Origin: a virus
IMG/VR virus record: IMGVR_UViG_3300036719_003116
Coordinates: 1 to 49,130 of that record
DNA length: 49,130 nucleotides
Strand: one strand, 5' to 3'
Position numbers and translations under genes: made by a program. Below the pieces are notes generated by a model. That model did no database searches. It saw nothing but the letters and a program-made list of their open reading frames with translations, and was not told where the DNA came from. Below are positions 1-6,045 of this stretch, one piece after another (positions within the stretch are counted from its first letter, which is position 1; each line of letters begins with the position of its first letter).

Positions 1-1
1 G

Positions 2-37
2 AACTTTGCTGAACTGGATGCGAAGCGTAAGAAGTAA
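2..37 (+). CDS. C-terminal end of an upstream gene (partial)
   Basis: One frame is open from base 2 to a TAA at 35-37 and encodes a short lysine-rich tail (ending AKRKK). It stops directly against the stop codon of the minus-strand gene at 38, in the tight tail-to-tail style seen elsewhere in this window. The fragment is too short to identify a product, so it is called only from position and the clean stop. Confidence 0.35.
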   Translation, partial: NFAELDAKRKK

Positions 38-712
38 TCACTTTGAGTGAAACTTCTTATATTGTTCTTTCTTTTGATTCTTCTGTTCTTTCTTCAGTAA
101 TTTATTGACTTTCTTAAGAGACTGACTTTTCTCAAAGGCAAAATAAACCTGAAGTTCATATGGGGTAAGATCTCTACTCAAGAGTTTCTTACCCCTTACA
201 AATATTTGTTGAACAATAGGTTTCATCTTACCTACCATCCATTCCACCAAAGATTTGCCAATAAGAGCCGCAGCAACAGAGGCAGTAGCAGTAGTCCCAG
301 CAAGAATAACCTGCTCTTTAGGTGGGATAGGGACTTCTCCGACGATTGGTACTTCAATAACGGGTACTCCTAGATTAGTTTTAGGGGCATCATCGGAAAT
401 AATCCGATTATCTTGGGGAGTTTGAACAACTGGAGGCAATTGAGGGGTAGGGGTAGCATCAGGAAGTCCCCTTGTCTTTTCCTGCTTCTCTTCTTCTTGC
501 TTTTTTTGTTCTGCTTTTACTGCAGCGTCAAATTCTTCTTGAGTTGGTACATCAATGATTGGATACTTTATTGCTGGATTTGGATAATTTATAATTGGTA
601 CTTCTAATCCTCTTATTAATGGTCTTTCTGCCCCTTGTGTAACAGGAACATCAATAGTTGAAATAATCTCAGGAGAATTAATTCTTACTGATTCTATTGG
701 TCTTATTTCCAT
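38..712 (-). CDS. proline-rich hypothetical protein with one hydrophobic segment
   Basis: This 224-aa protein was not recognised. The first half is rich in repeated Pro-Ile-Ile and Val-Pro type motifs, followed by a Lys/Glu/Gln stretch near residues 65-85 and a Pro/Gln linker. Around residues 136-160 lies an Ala/Gly/Val-rich segment that could be a membrane anchor, and the C-terminus is strongly basic. It is the last gene of a four-gene minus-strand operon and overlaps the 3' end of the gene before it by 35 nt. Its partners carry signal peptides and the operon has a late promoter, so a late envelope or virion role is possible; that is inference. Confidence 0.7.
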   Translation of the reverse strand: MEIRPIESVRINSPEIISTIDVPVTQGAERPLIRGLEVPIINYPNPAIKYPIIDVPTQEEFDAAVKAEQKKQEEEKQEKTRGLPDATPTPQLPPVVQTPQDNRIISDDAPKTNLGVPVIEVPIVGEVPIPPKEQVILAGTTATASVAAALIGKSLVEWMVGKMKPIVQQIFVRGKKLLSRDLTPYELQVYFAFEKSQSLKKVNKLLKKEQKNQKKEQYKKFHSK

Positions 713-1271
713 TTACAACATCCTGTACTTTGGGATACTTTACTACTATGTCAGAACATATTTTTGCATATGGACTTTCTGGATGGAAATATATCCCCGA
801 TTTAATTGCTTCACCACATTTTAGTAGACGTACTAATTCAAAATCTAATCTTGCTTTATCTGCCTCTGCTTGTTGTCTTGCAATTTCAACTCTTGCTCTT
901 GCTTTACAGAGTTCAGTCAAACCTCCATCAAGAGGAAAATTAACTCCCATACTAATACCAGCATTGCCACTATGAGTTTGATATGTTGTCGGATCATTGC
1001 CACCATTAAAATTGCCTAAAGCAAATGGTGCGACACTTAATGTCGGCCCTTGACAACTAACCCCTGCTCCGTATGTATTAACTGCGTATGGCCCCTGTAA
1101 GACTTGAACCGCTTGGTTTGTAACGTTTCCAGTAGCAGAAGCACTAGGCCCAGCAATATTAGTATTACTAGGAGCTGTTTGAGCCAACACAGGCGATACA
1201 TATAAACCTACTGCGTAAAGACAGATATAGAATTTGTTGTAGATTTTTGCTCTGTAGTTCGATCTATCCAT
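678..1271 (-). CDS. secreted hypothetical protein with conserved-looking cysteines
   Basis: This is a 197-aa protein. Its N-terminus has a basic start, a hydrophobic core and a plausible cleavage after VLA, so export is likely. The mature part is Gly/Asn/Thr-rich, then a helical region near residues 118-150 rich in Ala, Arg and Glu follows. Four cysteines occur in the mature part and could form disulfides in the periplasm. The start lies 64 nt inside the upstream gene. No family was recognised. Its place in a late operon fits either lysis-related or virion export roles, with no direct evidence for either. Confidence 0.7.
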   Translation of the reverse strand: MDRSNYRAKIYNKFYICLYAVGLYVSPVLAQTAPSNTNIAGPSASATGNVTNQAVQVLQGPYAVNTYGAGVSCQGPTLSVAPFALGNFNGGNDPTTYQTHSGNAGISMGVNFPLDGGLTELCKARARVEIARQQAEADKARLDFELVRLLKCGEAIKSGIYFHPESPYAKICSDIVVKYPKVQDVVNGNKTNRISKN

Positions 1272-1573
1272 GTTTCTTTAGCCACTCCAGGTCCAAGATA
1301 GGTTTCACTAAACTGGAAAGGAGCACCTTGATTTATGATGGTATAATTTGCTCCAGGAGTCGGAGTAGCAGGAATGTTAATGTTTGTTCCAGTTACAGTG
1401 TATGATGTGCCAGTTGTATATTCAACTTGACGTATAGCTTCTACAATCTTTGTAGTTGTTTCTGTTGTTGCAGTAATCGTACCTCTGGTAAAATTAGGCA
1501 CAACACTTTCAGCATATGCAGGAGTACAAATGACTCCCGCTGCTAAAAACAAAGCGGGAGTTATAAGTCTCAT
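1208..1573 (-). CDS. small secreted protein, paralogue of the next upstream gene
   Basis: This 121-aa protein has a textbook signal peptide, with Arg at position 2, a hydrophobic core and a cleavage site after AYA near residue 21. The mature domain contains the pattern Y-[ST]-V-[ST]-GTNI, then a short linker, then Y-x-I-x(4)-G-x-[PA]-F-x-FSE. The same order of motifs is present in the protein encoded at 1570-2016, so the two look like tandem paralogues. Its start codon overlaps the stop of that gene by 4 nt, suggesting coupled translation. Function is unknown. Confidence 0.72.
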   Translation of the reverse strand: MRLITPALFLAAGVICTPAYAESVVPNFTRGTITATTETTTKIVEAIRQVEYTTGTSYTVTGTNINIPATPTPGANYTIINQGAPFQFSETYLGPGVAKETWIDRTTEQKSTTNSISVFTQ

Positions 1574-2016
1574 TTGAATACGCTTAATTCAATCGATCTT
1601 TGACCAGTAGCAGTAGTACCAGCACCACCAGCAGTTACTGTAGGAACTGATGTGCCTGAAAGAGTACCAGCGAGACTTCCAGCAGCACCAGCAGCAGTAG
1701 AGGTAATATTTCCATAAGGTGCAATTGCTCCAGTCGATACAGATGCGGGAGTGGTATCAGCATCGATTAAACTTTCTGAGAAAGTAAATGCTTGACCAGC
1801 GGTATTAATTGAATACGTTCCAGCACCACCTACACCACCAAATGTAGATGATTGAATATTTGTTCCTGATACGGAGTATTGTGCTCCGACTCTAATTGCT
1901 TGTGAAGCAGCAGCGTCAACCTTAAGTTGTACAGAGTCAGTTATCTTTGATGTAATTTCAGCGGCACTTACGGGAGTAATTAAAAATAACGAAAAGATAA
2001 AAGCTAATCTTTTCAT
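1570..2016 (-). CDS. small secreted protein, first gene of the minus-strand late operon
   Basis: This 148-aa protein has a signal peptide (Lys-Arg start, hydrophobic core, cleavage after SAA near residue 19). The mature part shares YSVSGTNI and a GQAFTFSES block with the downstream paralogue, then ends in a low-complexity Ala/Gly/Thr/Ser tail. It is the first gene of a divergent operon whose late octamer lies at 2043-2050. The gene is separated from psbA by about 240 nt holding both promoters and the psbA leader. No function was recognised. Confidence 0.72.
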   Translation of the reverse strand: MKRLAFIFSLFLITPVSAAEITSKITDSVQLKVDAAASQAIRVGAQYSVSGTNIQSSTFGGVGGAGTYSINTAGQAFTFSESLIDADTTPASVSTGAIAPYGNITSTAAGAAGSLAGTLSGTSVPTVTAGGAGTTATGQRSIELSVFK

Positions 2017-2042
2017 TTTTTTATACCAATAGAGGCTAAAGA

Positions 2043-2050
2043 TATTTATT
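2043..2050 (-). promoter_or_regulatory. late promoter AATAAATA for the minus-strand operon
   Basis: On the minus strand the bases read AATAAATA, matching the NATAAATA form of the T4 late promoter reported in cyanophages. It lies 27 nt upstream of the start codon at 2016, a normal distance. It implies that the secreted-protein operon is a late one, opposite to the sigma70-driven psbA. Confidence 0.6.
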
Positions 2051-2062
2051 CTATGGAGACCC

Positions 2063-2096
2063 TTGACAAGAAAAATGATTGCTGCTATACTAAATA
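2063..2096 (+). promoter_or_regulatory. psbA promoter, sigma70 type with overlapping late-like motif
   Basis: TTGACA at 2063-2068 and TATACT at 2086-2091 are separated by exactly 17 nt, a near-consensus sigma70 promoter. The -10 hexamer runs directly into ACTAAATA (2089-2096), the same CTAAATA core found before several other genes here, so early and late RNA polymerase forms may use overlapping sites. The expected start near 2098 gives a leader of about 158 nt before psbA. The leader also contains two copies of TGTAACAC. Confidence 0.75.
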
Positions 2097-2186
2097 GGTC
2101 ATTACGTTAAAGAATGTAACACTTCTTTAATGTTTGTAACACCCGTTAACCGAGACCTATGGGTGTATAAATTACGTCTCTCATAT

Positions 2187-2205
2187 CCCGCCTGAGGGTG
2201 GCGGG
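2187..2205 (+). promoter_or_regulatory. GC-rich hairpin in the psbA leader
   Basis: CCCGCC (2187-2192) and GGCGGG (2200-2205) form a perfect 6-bp stem with a 7-nt loop, in an otherwise AT-rich leader about 50 nt upstream of psbA. No T-run follows, so it is not a terminator. It may stabilise the mRNA or control translation. No Shine-Dalgarno sequence is visible before the psbA ATG. Confidence 0.5.
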
Positions 2206-2255
2206 AGCATAGTATCACCACCATTTCCCTGATGGTCTTACTACTTTTTTAACAA

Positions 2256-3335
2256 ATGACTGCTACAATCGCTAGACAACAACAATCGAATACTTGGGAA
2301 CAGTTTTGCCAGTGGGTTACATCAACCGATAACCGTCTTTATGTTGGTTGGTTTGGAGTCCTCATGATTCCTTGCCTGCTTGCTGCTACTATCTGCTTCA
2401 TCGTTGCCTTCATCGCTGCTCCTCCTGTGGACATCGACGGCATTCGTGAACCCGTTGCTGGTTCACTCATGTATGGAAACAACATCATTTCTGGTGCTGT
2501 TGTTCCTTCGTCCAATGCAATTGGACTTCACTTCTATCCTATTTGGGAAGCTGCTTCTCTTGATGAGTGGCTATATAACGGTGGGCCATTCCAATTGGTC
2601 GTCTTCCACTTCCTGATTGGTATCTATGCTTACATGGGTCGTGAATGGGAACTTTCCTACCGTCTTGGTATGCGTCCTTGGATCTGTGTTGCTTACTCTG
2701 CTCCTGTTGCCGCTGCTTCTGCAGTGTTCCTTGTCTATCCTTTCGGTCAAGGTTCCTTCAGTGATGCAATGCCTCTCGGAATCTCGGGCACGTTTAACTA
2801 CATGCTCGTCTTCCAAGCAGAACACAATATCCTTATGCATCCTTTCCATATGCTTGGCGTGGCTGGGGTATTTGGTGGCAGCCTCTTTAGTGCTATGCAC
2901 GGAAGTCTGGTTACGTCTTCACTCGTTCGTGAGACTACTGAAAACGAATCCCAAAACTACGGATATAAGTTTGGACAAGAAGAAGAGACCTACAACATCG
3001 TAGCTGCTCACGGTTACTTTGGACGATTGATCTTCCAGTATGCATCGTTCAATAACTCACGTTCGCTGCACTTCTTCCTTGCCGCTTGGCCCGTCGTTGG
3101 TATTTGGTTTGCTGCTCTTGGTGTTAGCACCATGGCATTTAACCTCAATGGTTTCAACTTCAACCAGTCGCTGCTTGACAACAATGGTCGTGTCATCAAC
3201 ACTTGGGCTGACATTCTGAACCGTGCTAACCTTGGCTTTGAGGTAATGCACGAGCGTAACGCCCACAACTTCCCTCTTGATCTTGCTGCTGCTGATATGA
3301 CACCTGTTGCTCTGACTGCACCTGCAATTGGATGA
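2256..3335 (+). CDS. psbA: photosystem II D1 protein
   Basis: This is full-length D1 (359 aa), the reaction-centre subunit that binds P680 chlorophyll, pheophytin and QB in the host thylakoid. All key residues are in place: Tyr161 (YZ), His118, His190, His198, His215, Ser264, His272, and the manganese-cluster ligands Asp170, His332, Glu333, His337, Asp342 and Ala344, followed by a 15-residue tail that host CtpA would remove. Position 130 is Glu, the variant tied to high-light D1 forms in cyanobacteria. Phage D1 keeps photosynthesis running while host D1 turns over during infection. There is no intron. The gene is visibly more GC-rich than its neighbours, in line with host origin. Confidence 0.98.
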   Translation: MTATIARQQQSNTWEQFCQWVTSTDNRLYVGWFGVLMIPCLLAATICFIVAFIAAPPVDIDGIREPVAGSLMYGNNIISGAVVPSSNAIGLHFYPIWEAASLDEWLYNGGPFQLVVFHFLIGIYAYMGREWELSYRLGMRPWICVAYSAPVAAASAVFLVYPFGQGSFSDAMPLGISGTFNYMLVFQAEHNILMHPFHMLGVAGVFGGSLFSAMHGSLVTSSLVRETTENESQNYGYKFGQEEETYNIVAAHGYFGRLIFQYASFNNSRSLHFFLAAWPVVGIWFAALGVSTMAFNLNGFNFNQSLLDNNGRVINTWADILNRANLGFEVMHERNAHNFPLDLAAADMTPVALTAPAIG

Positions 3336-3448
3336 TTAGTTCGGAAACTGCTTATAAACTTGCAGAGATCATAAGAGATACATTTCCAAATTTGTATCGA
3401 CCTCCAAAAGATTATAAGCCACCGTCTAAAAGACCACTTGACAAATAA
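3332..3448 (+). CDS. 38-aa ORF translationally coupled to psbA
   Basis: The start ATG overlaps the psbA stop codon in an ATGA arrangement, and the frame runs 38 codons to a TAA at 3446-3448, just before the terminator stem. The peptide starts with an amphipathic stretch and ends in a Pro/Lys-rich tail with three PP or KPP motifs. It fills almost the whole space between psbA and the terminator, which argues for a real coupled gene. No homologue was recognised, and it is too short to assign function. A chance ORF cannot be excluded. Confidence 0.5.
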   Translation: MISSETAYKLAEIIRDTFPNLYRPPKDYKPPSKRPLDK

Positions 3449-3466
3449 TCTCAAACCACCTAGAAT
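3438..3466 (+). promoter_or_regulatory. sigma70 promoter overlapping the psbA terminator
   Basis: TTGACA (3438-3443), a 17-nt spacer and TAGAAT (3461-3466) form a sigma70-type promoter. The -10 lies in the top of the terminator hairpin at 3453-3482. The expected start near 3473 falls in the 3' arm of the stem, so transcripts from this promoter would lack the hairpin and escape termination. The leader before the ATG at 3490 would be only about 15 nt. Confidence 0.6.
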
Positions 3467-3482
3467 GTCTAGGTGGTTTTTT
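3453..3482 (+). terminator. rho-independent terminator after psbA
   Basis: Bases 3453-3464 and 3468-3479 are perfectly complementary over 12 bp with a 3-nt loop. The stem ends in the T-run that continues to 3482. It ends the psbA transcript and insulates the gene at 3490, which has its own overlapping promoter. Confidence 0.85.
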
Positions 3483-3489
3483 ATTACCT

Positions 3490-4149
3490 ATGACTGAATA
3501 CACTATTTGGGTTGGTGGTGAGCATCCTTGGGCACGTACCTATCTTGGAGAAATTGGAGCTGTAGAACTTACTGAAGAGCAGGTTGAAAATTATTTTACC
3601 TTTAATGAAGAAGGTGAAATTGATTTTGACCATGATGTTCTAGCAGAAAAAAGTGATTGTTGGAGTGGAGAGGATACTGATCTTCCTACTTGGGATACGA
3701 TTACAGATGGCTGTATGGGTTGGGGAGCTTATACGGATCAGTATGTGGGGGTTTGCAAAACTGAAGATGATGAAGAATCAATTTTTCTTGCCGAAGTTGA
3801 ATCACTTGGATATTACACCAATGAAGAAATTCTTGAAGGTGTTCACATTGAAGACGAGCAAGATTCTGCGATTGTTGAATATGATGATGAACTTTGTTCA
3901 CCATCTGGAGTTTGGATGCTTTATCATTCAGTAGAGAAAGGAAGTTATCAAGGAACATTTAGTCTTCCTGATGATGAAGAATTTGATCCTAAAAAATTAG
4001 TAGTTGAAATTCAACAGATTGCTGATGCATTTACCATTGTTACTGGCGCTAGATACAATGGAGAAAATATTGAAATGTCTGGTGATAGTGATGGTAAAGG
4101 TATTGATTGGTACATCTGCTATGGTGAACAATTGATTAAATTTAAATAA
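3490..4149 (+). CDS. acidic hypothetical protein
   Basis: This 219-aa protein is very acidic (many Asp/Glu in runs such as DDEE), with several Trp and Cys in the first third. No signal peptide, membrane segment or known catalytic motif was seen. It follows the psbA terminator and has its own sigma70-type promoter, so it is probably expressed early, separately from psbA. There is no Shine-Dalgarno sequence in the short leader. High net negative charge is common among small phage host-takeover or DNA-mimic proteins, but nothing here shows that role; it remains a protein of unknown function. Confidence 0.75.
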   Translation: MTEYTIWVGGEHPWARTYLGEIGAVELTEEQVENYFTFNEEGEIDFDHDVLAEKSDCWSGEDTDLPTWDTITDGCMGWGAYTDQYVGVCKTEDDEESIFLAEVESLGYYTNEEILEGVHIEDEQDSAIVEYDDELCSPSGVWMLYHSVEKGSYQGTFSLPDDEEFDPKKLVVEIQQIADAFTIVTGARYNGENIEMSGDSDGKGIDWYICYGEQLIKFK

Positions 4150-4169
4150 AATTTACCTCTTTTTTTAAT

Positions 4170-4177
4170 TCTAAATA
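4170..4177 (+). promoter_or_regulatory. late-like motif TCTAAATA before speD
   Basis: TCTAAATA lies 23 nt upstream of the TTG start of speD. It differs from the T4 late octamer at the second position but recurs at 26326 and, on the minus strand, at 34991. It is the only promoter-like element in the gap between the two genes. Confidence 0.4.
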
Positions 4178-4200
4178 CCACAGATATTTCGTTAAAAAAA

Positions 4201-4548
4201 TTGGAACAACATCTTGGAACACATTATATCCTTGAAGCTTGTAATGCACATGCAGAGTTGTTAAATGATAAGGATTATATAATGGAATCTTTAAGAAGAG
4301 CCATTACAATATCAAATGCAACTTTAATGGATGAAATATCTGTGGAGTTTACGCCACAAGGAATTACTGCAGTTTGTTTATTATCAGAATCACATCTATC
4401 AATTCATACATGGCCCGAAAAAAATTATGCAGCTATTGATATTTTTACATGTGGAGATCATTGCAATCCTTTAAAAGCATGTAACTATCTCGTAGAAGCA
4501 TTTAAATCTGAACAGCCTAGGATACAGGTTATTAATAGAGGTTATTGA
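4201..4548 (+). CDS. speD: S-adenosylmethionine decarboxylase proenzyme
   Basis: SpeD makes decarboxylated S-adenosylmethionine, the aminopropyl donor for spermidine synthesis. The 115-aa protein matches the short bacterial class. The sequence SESHLSIHTWPE contains the self-cleavage site Glu63-Ser64, where Ser64 becomes the pyruvoyl cofactor, and His69 and Cys84 match the processing and proton-donor residues of the Thermotoga enzyme. There is no in-frame ATG before the conserved core. The TTG at 4201 is the best start, though ATT codons further upstream are open. speD is common in cyanophages, where polyamines may help DNA packaging or host translation (inference). Confidence 0.93.
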   Translation: MEQHLGTHYILEACNAHAELLNDKDYIMESLRRAITISNATLMDEISVEFTPQGITAVCLLSESHLSIHTWPEKNYAAIDIFTCGDHCNPLKACNYLVEAFKSEQPRIQVINRGY

Positions 4549-4573
4549 CAAACAGCACTATTTTTACTATAAT
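4545..4573 (+). promoter_or_regulatory. consensus sigma70 promoter for the glutaredoxin gene
   Basis: TTGACA (4545-4550), exactly 17 nt, then TATAAT (4568-4573): a perfect consensus promoter. It starts inside the speD stop region, and the expected start near 4580 excludes a longer glutaredoxin reading frame beginning at 4545. Confidence 0.88.
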
Positions 4574-4589
4574 TGTTAGAGAAAGAATT

Positions 4590-4838
4590 ATGAAAATGAA
4601 TTTTACTGTATACTCAAAAGATGGTTGTCCTTATTGCAATAAGATTGTTCAGTTTCTTGAGCAAGCAAATTTAAGTCATGTCGTCTATAAACTGAACGAC
4701 CACTTTACTAAGGAGCAATTCTATCATCAGTTTGGTGAGGGTTCTACATTTCCACAAGTTCTTTTAAATGATCAGCTTCTTGGTGGTTGTGCAGATACAA
4801 TTGCTCACCTTTTAAATGAAGGTTATGTAAAAATTTAA
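4590..4838 (+). CDS. glutaredoxin
   Basis: This is an 82-aa glutaredoxin, a thiol-disulfide oxidoreductase that supplies electrons to ribonucleotide reductase and other targets in the cytoplasm. The redox motif Cys13-Pro-Tyr-Cys16 is followed by the cis-proline motif TFPQV and a GGC turn typical of the glutathione-binding face. The frame is open back to 4545, but the consensus promoter at 4545-4573 puts the transcript start near 4580, so the ATG at 4590 is chosen. A GAGAAAG sequence just upstream may serve as ribosome binding site. T4 nrdC encodes the functional counterpart. Confidence 0.9.
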   Translation: MKMNFTVYSKDGCPYCNKIVQFLEQANLSHVVYKLNDHFTKEQFYHQFGEGSTFPQVLLNDQLLGGCADTIAHLLNEGYVKI

Positions 4839-4848
4839 TGTTGTCAAT

Positions 4849-5013
4849 ATGACTACAATAAATAAAGGTGTTGAATTGATGCTTCGTCGTAAAAGGAGGA
4901 AAGAACCCAAACCCAAAAATTTTTTTATTAAGTTTGGTAAGATGGTGACTTTCTTCCGAAAAGAAATAACCATCTACTTTGAATTATCCTTCGATGTAAA
5001 GGACATAAAGTAG
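4849..5013 (+). CDS. small basic conserved cyanophage protein
   Basis: This 54-aa ORF fills the gap between the glutaredoxin and the next gene. The first half is strongly basic (RRKRRKEPKPK). The second half alternates charged and aromatic residues and ends in a stretch that looks familiar from small conserved proteins of T4-like cyanophages. An AATAAATA late octamer (4857-4864) lies inside the first codons. If active, it would favour an alternative start at the ATG at 4879, giving a 44-aa form. Function is unknown. Confidence 0.6.
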   Translation: MTTINKGVELMLRRKRRKEPKPKNFFIKFGKMVTFFRKEITIYFELSFDVKDIK

Positions 5014-5025
5014 AGGAGAACACAA

Positions 5026-5241
5026 ATGGAATTATTAGCTTTTTCGATAACATTCACCGTTTTATTTTCATTAATGTTTCTGATTGTGGGTGGATTAGTT
5101 GGTTGGGTAGCCAAAGATTATTTTAAGAAAAAGCGAATCCATCCAGAAATGTTTGATGAAAATGGTACGTTGATTCCAGACGAAGTAATTGCATTTAGAT
5201 TTGATGCAATGGAAGAATATGATGAAGATGAAGATGAGTAA
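5026..5241 (+). CDS. small single-span membrane protein
   Basis: This 71-aa protein has one strong N-terminal transmembrane helix (residues 3-28, ending GGLVGWVAKDY), a short basic stop-transfer segment KKKR, and a very acidic cytoplasmic tail of Glu/Asp. A good ribosome binding site (AGAGGAG) precedes the ATG. It sits in a run of small same-strand genes with the 54-aa and DUF6433-like genes. Proteins of this shape are common in cyanophage genomes, with unknown function. Confidence 0.75.
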   Translation: MELLAFSITFTVLFSLMFLIVGGLVGWVAKDYFKKKRIHPEMFDENGTLIPDEVIAFRFDAMEEYDEDEDE

Positions 5242-5259
5242 TTAATTTAAGGAGTTGAA

Positions 5260-5706
5260 ATGAAATTACCTAATAATCCGTTGATGTCGGAAATTCTACA
5301 AAAAGTATCTAACGCAAAAACAAAAGAAGAAAAATCTGCTATCCTACAGCAGTATGAAAGTCCAGCATTAAAATCTCTTTTAATTTGGAATTTTGATCCT
5401 TCACTTAAAAGCTGTTTACCTGAAGGTGAAGTTCCATATACACCTAATGATGCTCCAGCTGGAACAGAACATACAAGAATTCAAAATGAATATAGAAAGT
5501 TCTACCACTTTATTGAGGGTGGAGACTATGAAATGTCGAAATCAAAAAAAGAAGTTCTCTTCATTCAATTGATCGAGGCTTTGCATCAAGATGAGGCTGA
5601 AATTGTATGCTTAGTAAAGGATAAAAATCTTGGAAAAAAATATCGAATCACTCACAATGTCGTCAAAGAAGCCTATCCCACAATTCAATGGGGAAATAGA
5701 TCGTAG
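5260..5706 (+). CDS. DUF6433-like conserved phage protein
   Basis: This 148-aa protein resembles the DUF6433 family of T4-like cyanophages, from the N-terminal EIL-x-KVSNAKTKEEK helix, the PALKSLLIWNFDPS block and LPEGEVPYTPND near residues 54-66. It has no membrane segment or known catalytic motif. An AAGGAG site precedes the ATG. The final 50 nt overlap the next gene, which suggests co-translation. The family assignment is from memory of conserved blocks and was not searched. The function of the family is unknown. Confidence 0.75.
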   Translation: MKLPNNPLMSEILQKVSNAKTKEEKSAILQQYESPALKSLLIWNFDPSLKSCLPEGEVPYTPNDAPAGTEHTRIQNEYRKFYHFIEGGDYEMSKSKKEVLFIQLIEALHQDEAEIVCLVKDKNLGKKYRITHNVVKEAYPTIQWGNRS

Positions 5707-6022
5707 TATCGATACTGTTTGGACAAAACAGGAAAAAGAAGAAATCAAAAAAACTGGTGTAAAAATCTTACATGAGAAATGTGATAAACTTCTTGCAGAA
5801 TCTAAACAACTTCCTTTAGATTCTTACTTGGTAGCATATGAAGTAAATGGTGTTACCTTATATGATATTGTTCAATGCTCTGCTAAAGTAAAAATTTTTG
5901 ATGCTTACTATGATAAGTTTGGAGCAGGAGCATTGAAATCTATGAAGTGGACAGATGGTACAGTTAATCCAAAATTATACGGTGCAACTAAACCAGAACA
6001 ACCTAAGAAGCGTGGCAGATAA
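5657..6022 (+). CDS. conserved cyanophage hypothetical protein
   Basis: This 121-aa protein is read from ATG 5657, which overlaps the previous gene by 50 nt. An in-frame start at 5630 would add nine residues, but the peptide from 5657 begins with a more natural MSSKK end. The centre has a compact alpha/beta pattern (YLVAYEVNGVTLYDIVQC), and the end is a basic Pro/Lys/Arg tail. The TAA stop forms part of the late promoter of the next gene. No function was recognised. Confidence 0.7.
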   Translation: MSSKKPIPQFNGEIDRSIDTVWTKQEKEEIKKTGVKILHEKCDKLLAESKQLPLDSYLVAYEVNGVTLYDIVQCSAKVKIFDAYYDKFGAGALKSMKWTDGTVNPKLYGATKPEQPKKRGR

Positions 6023-6025
6023 ATA
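6018..6025 (+). promoter_or_regulatory. late promoter GATAAATA
   Basis: GATAAATA overlaps the stop codon of the preceding gene and lies 20 nt upstream of the ATG at 6046. It fits the NATAAATA late consensus and marks the downstream gene as late and probably structural. Confidence 0.65.
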
Positions 6026-6045
6026 AAAAAAAGGTTTTAATATAG

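Noticed and set aside
2571-2900. Minus-strand ORF inside psbA
   Set aside because: It is a shadow of the conserved D1 coding sequence with no promoter or ribosome site.
2256-3335. Possible intron or homing endonuclease at psbA, known from other cyanophages
   Set aside because: The D1 frame is uninterrupted with all 359 residues, and the downstream gap holds only a 38-aa ORF with no endonuclease motif.
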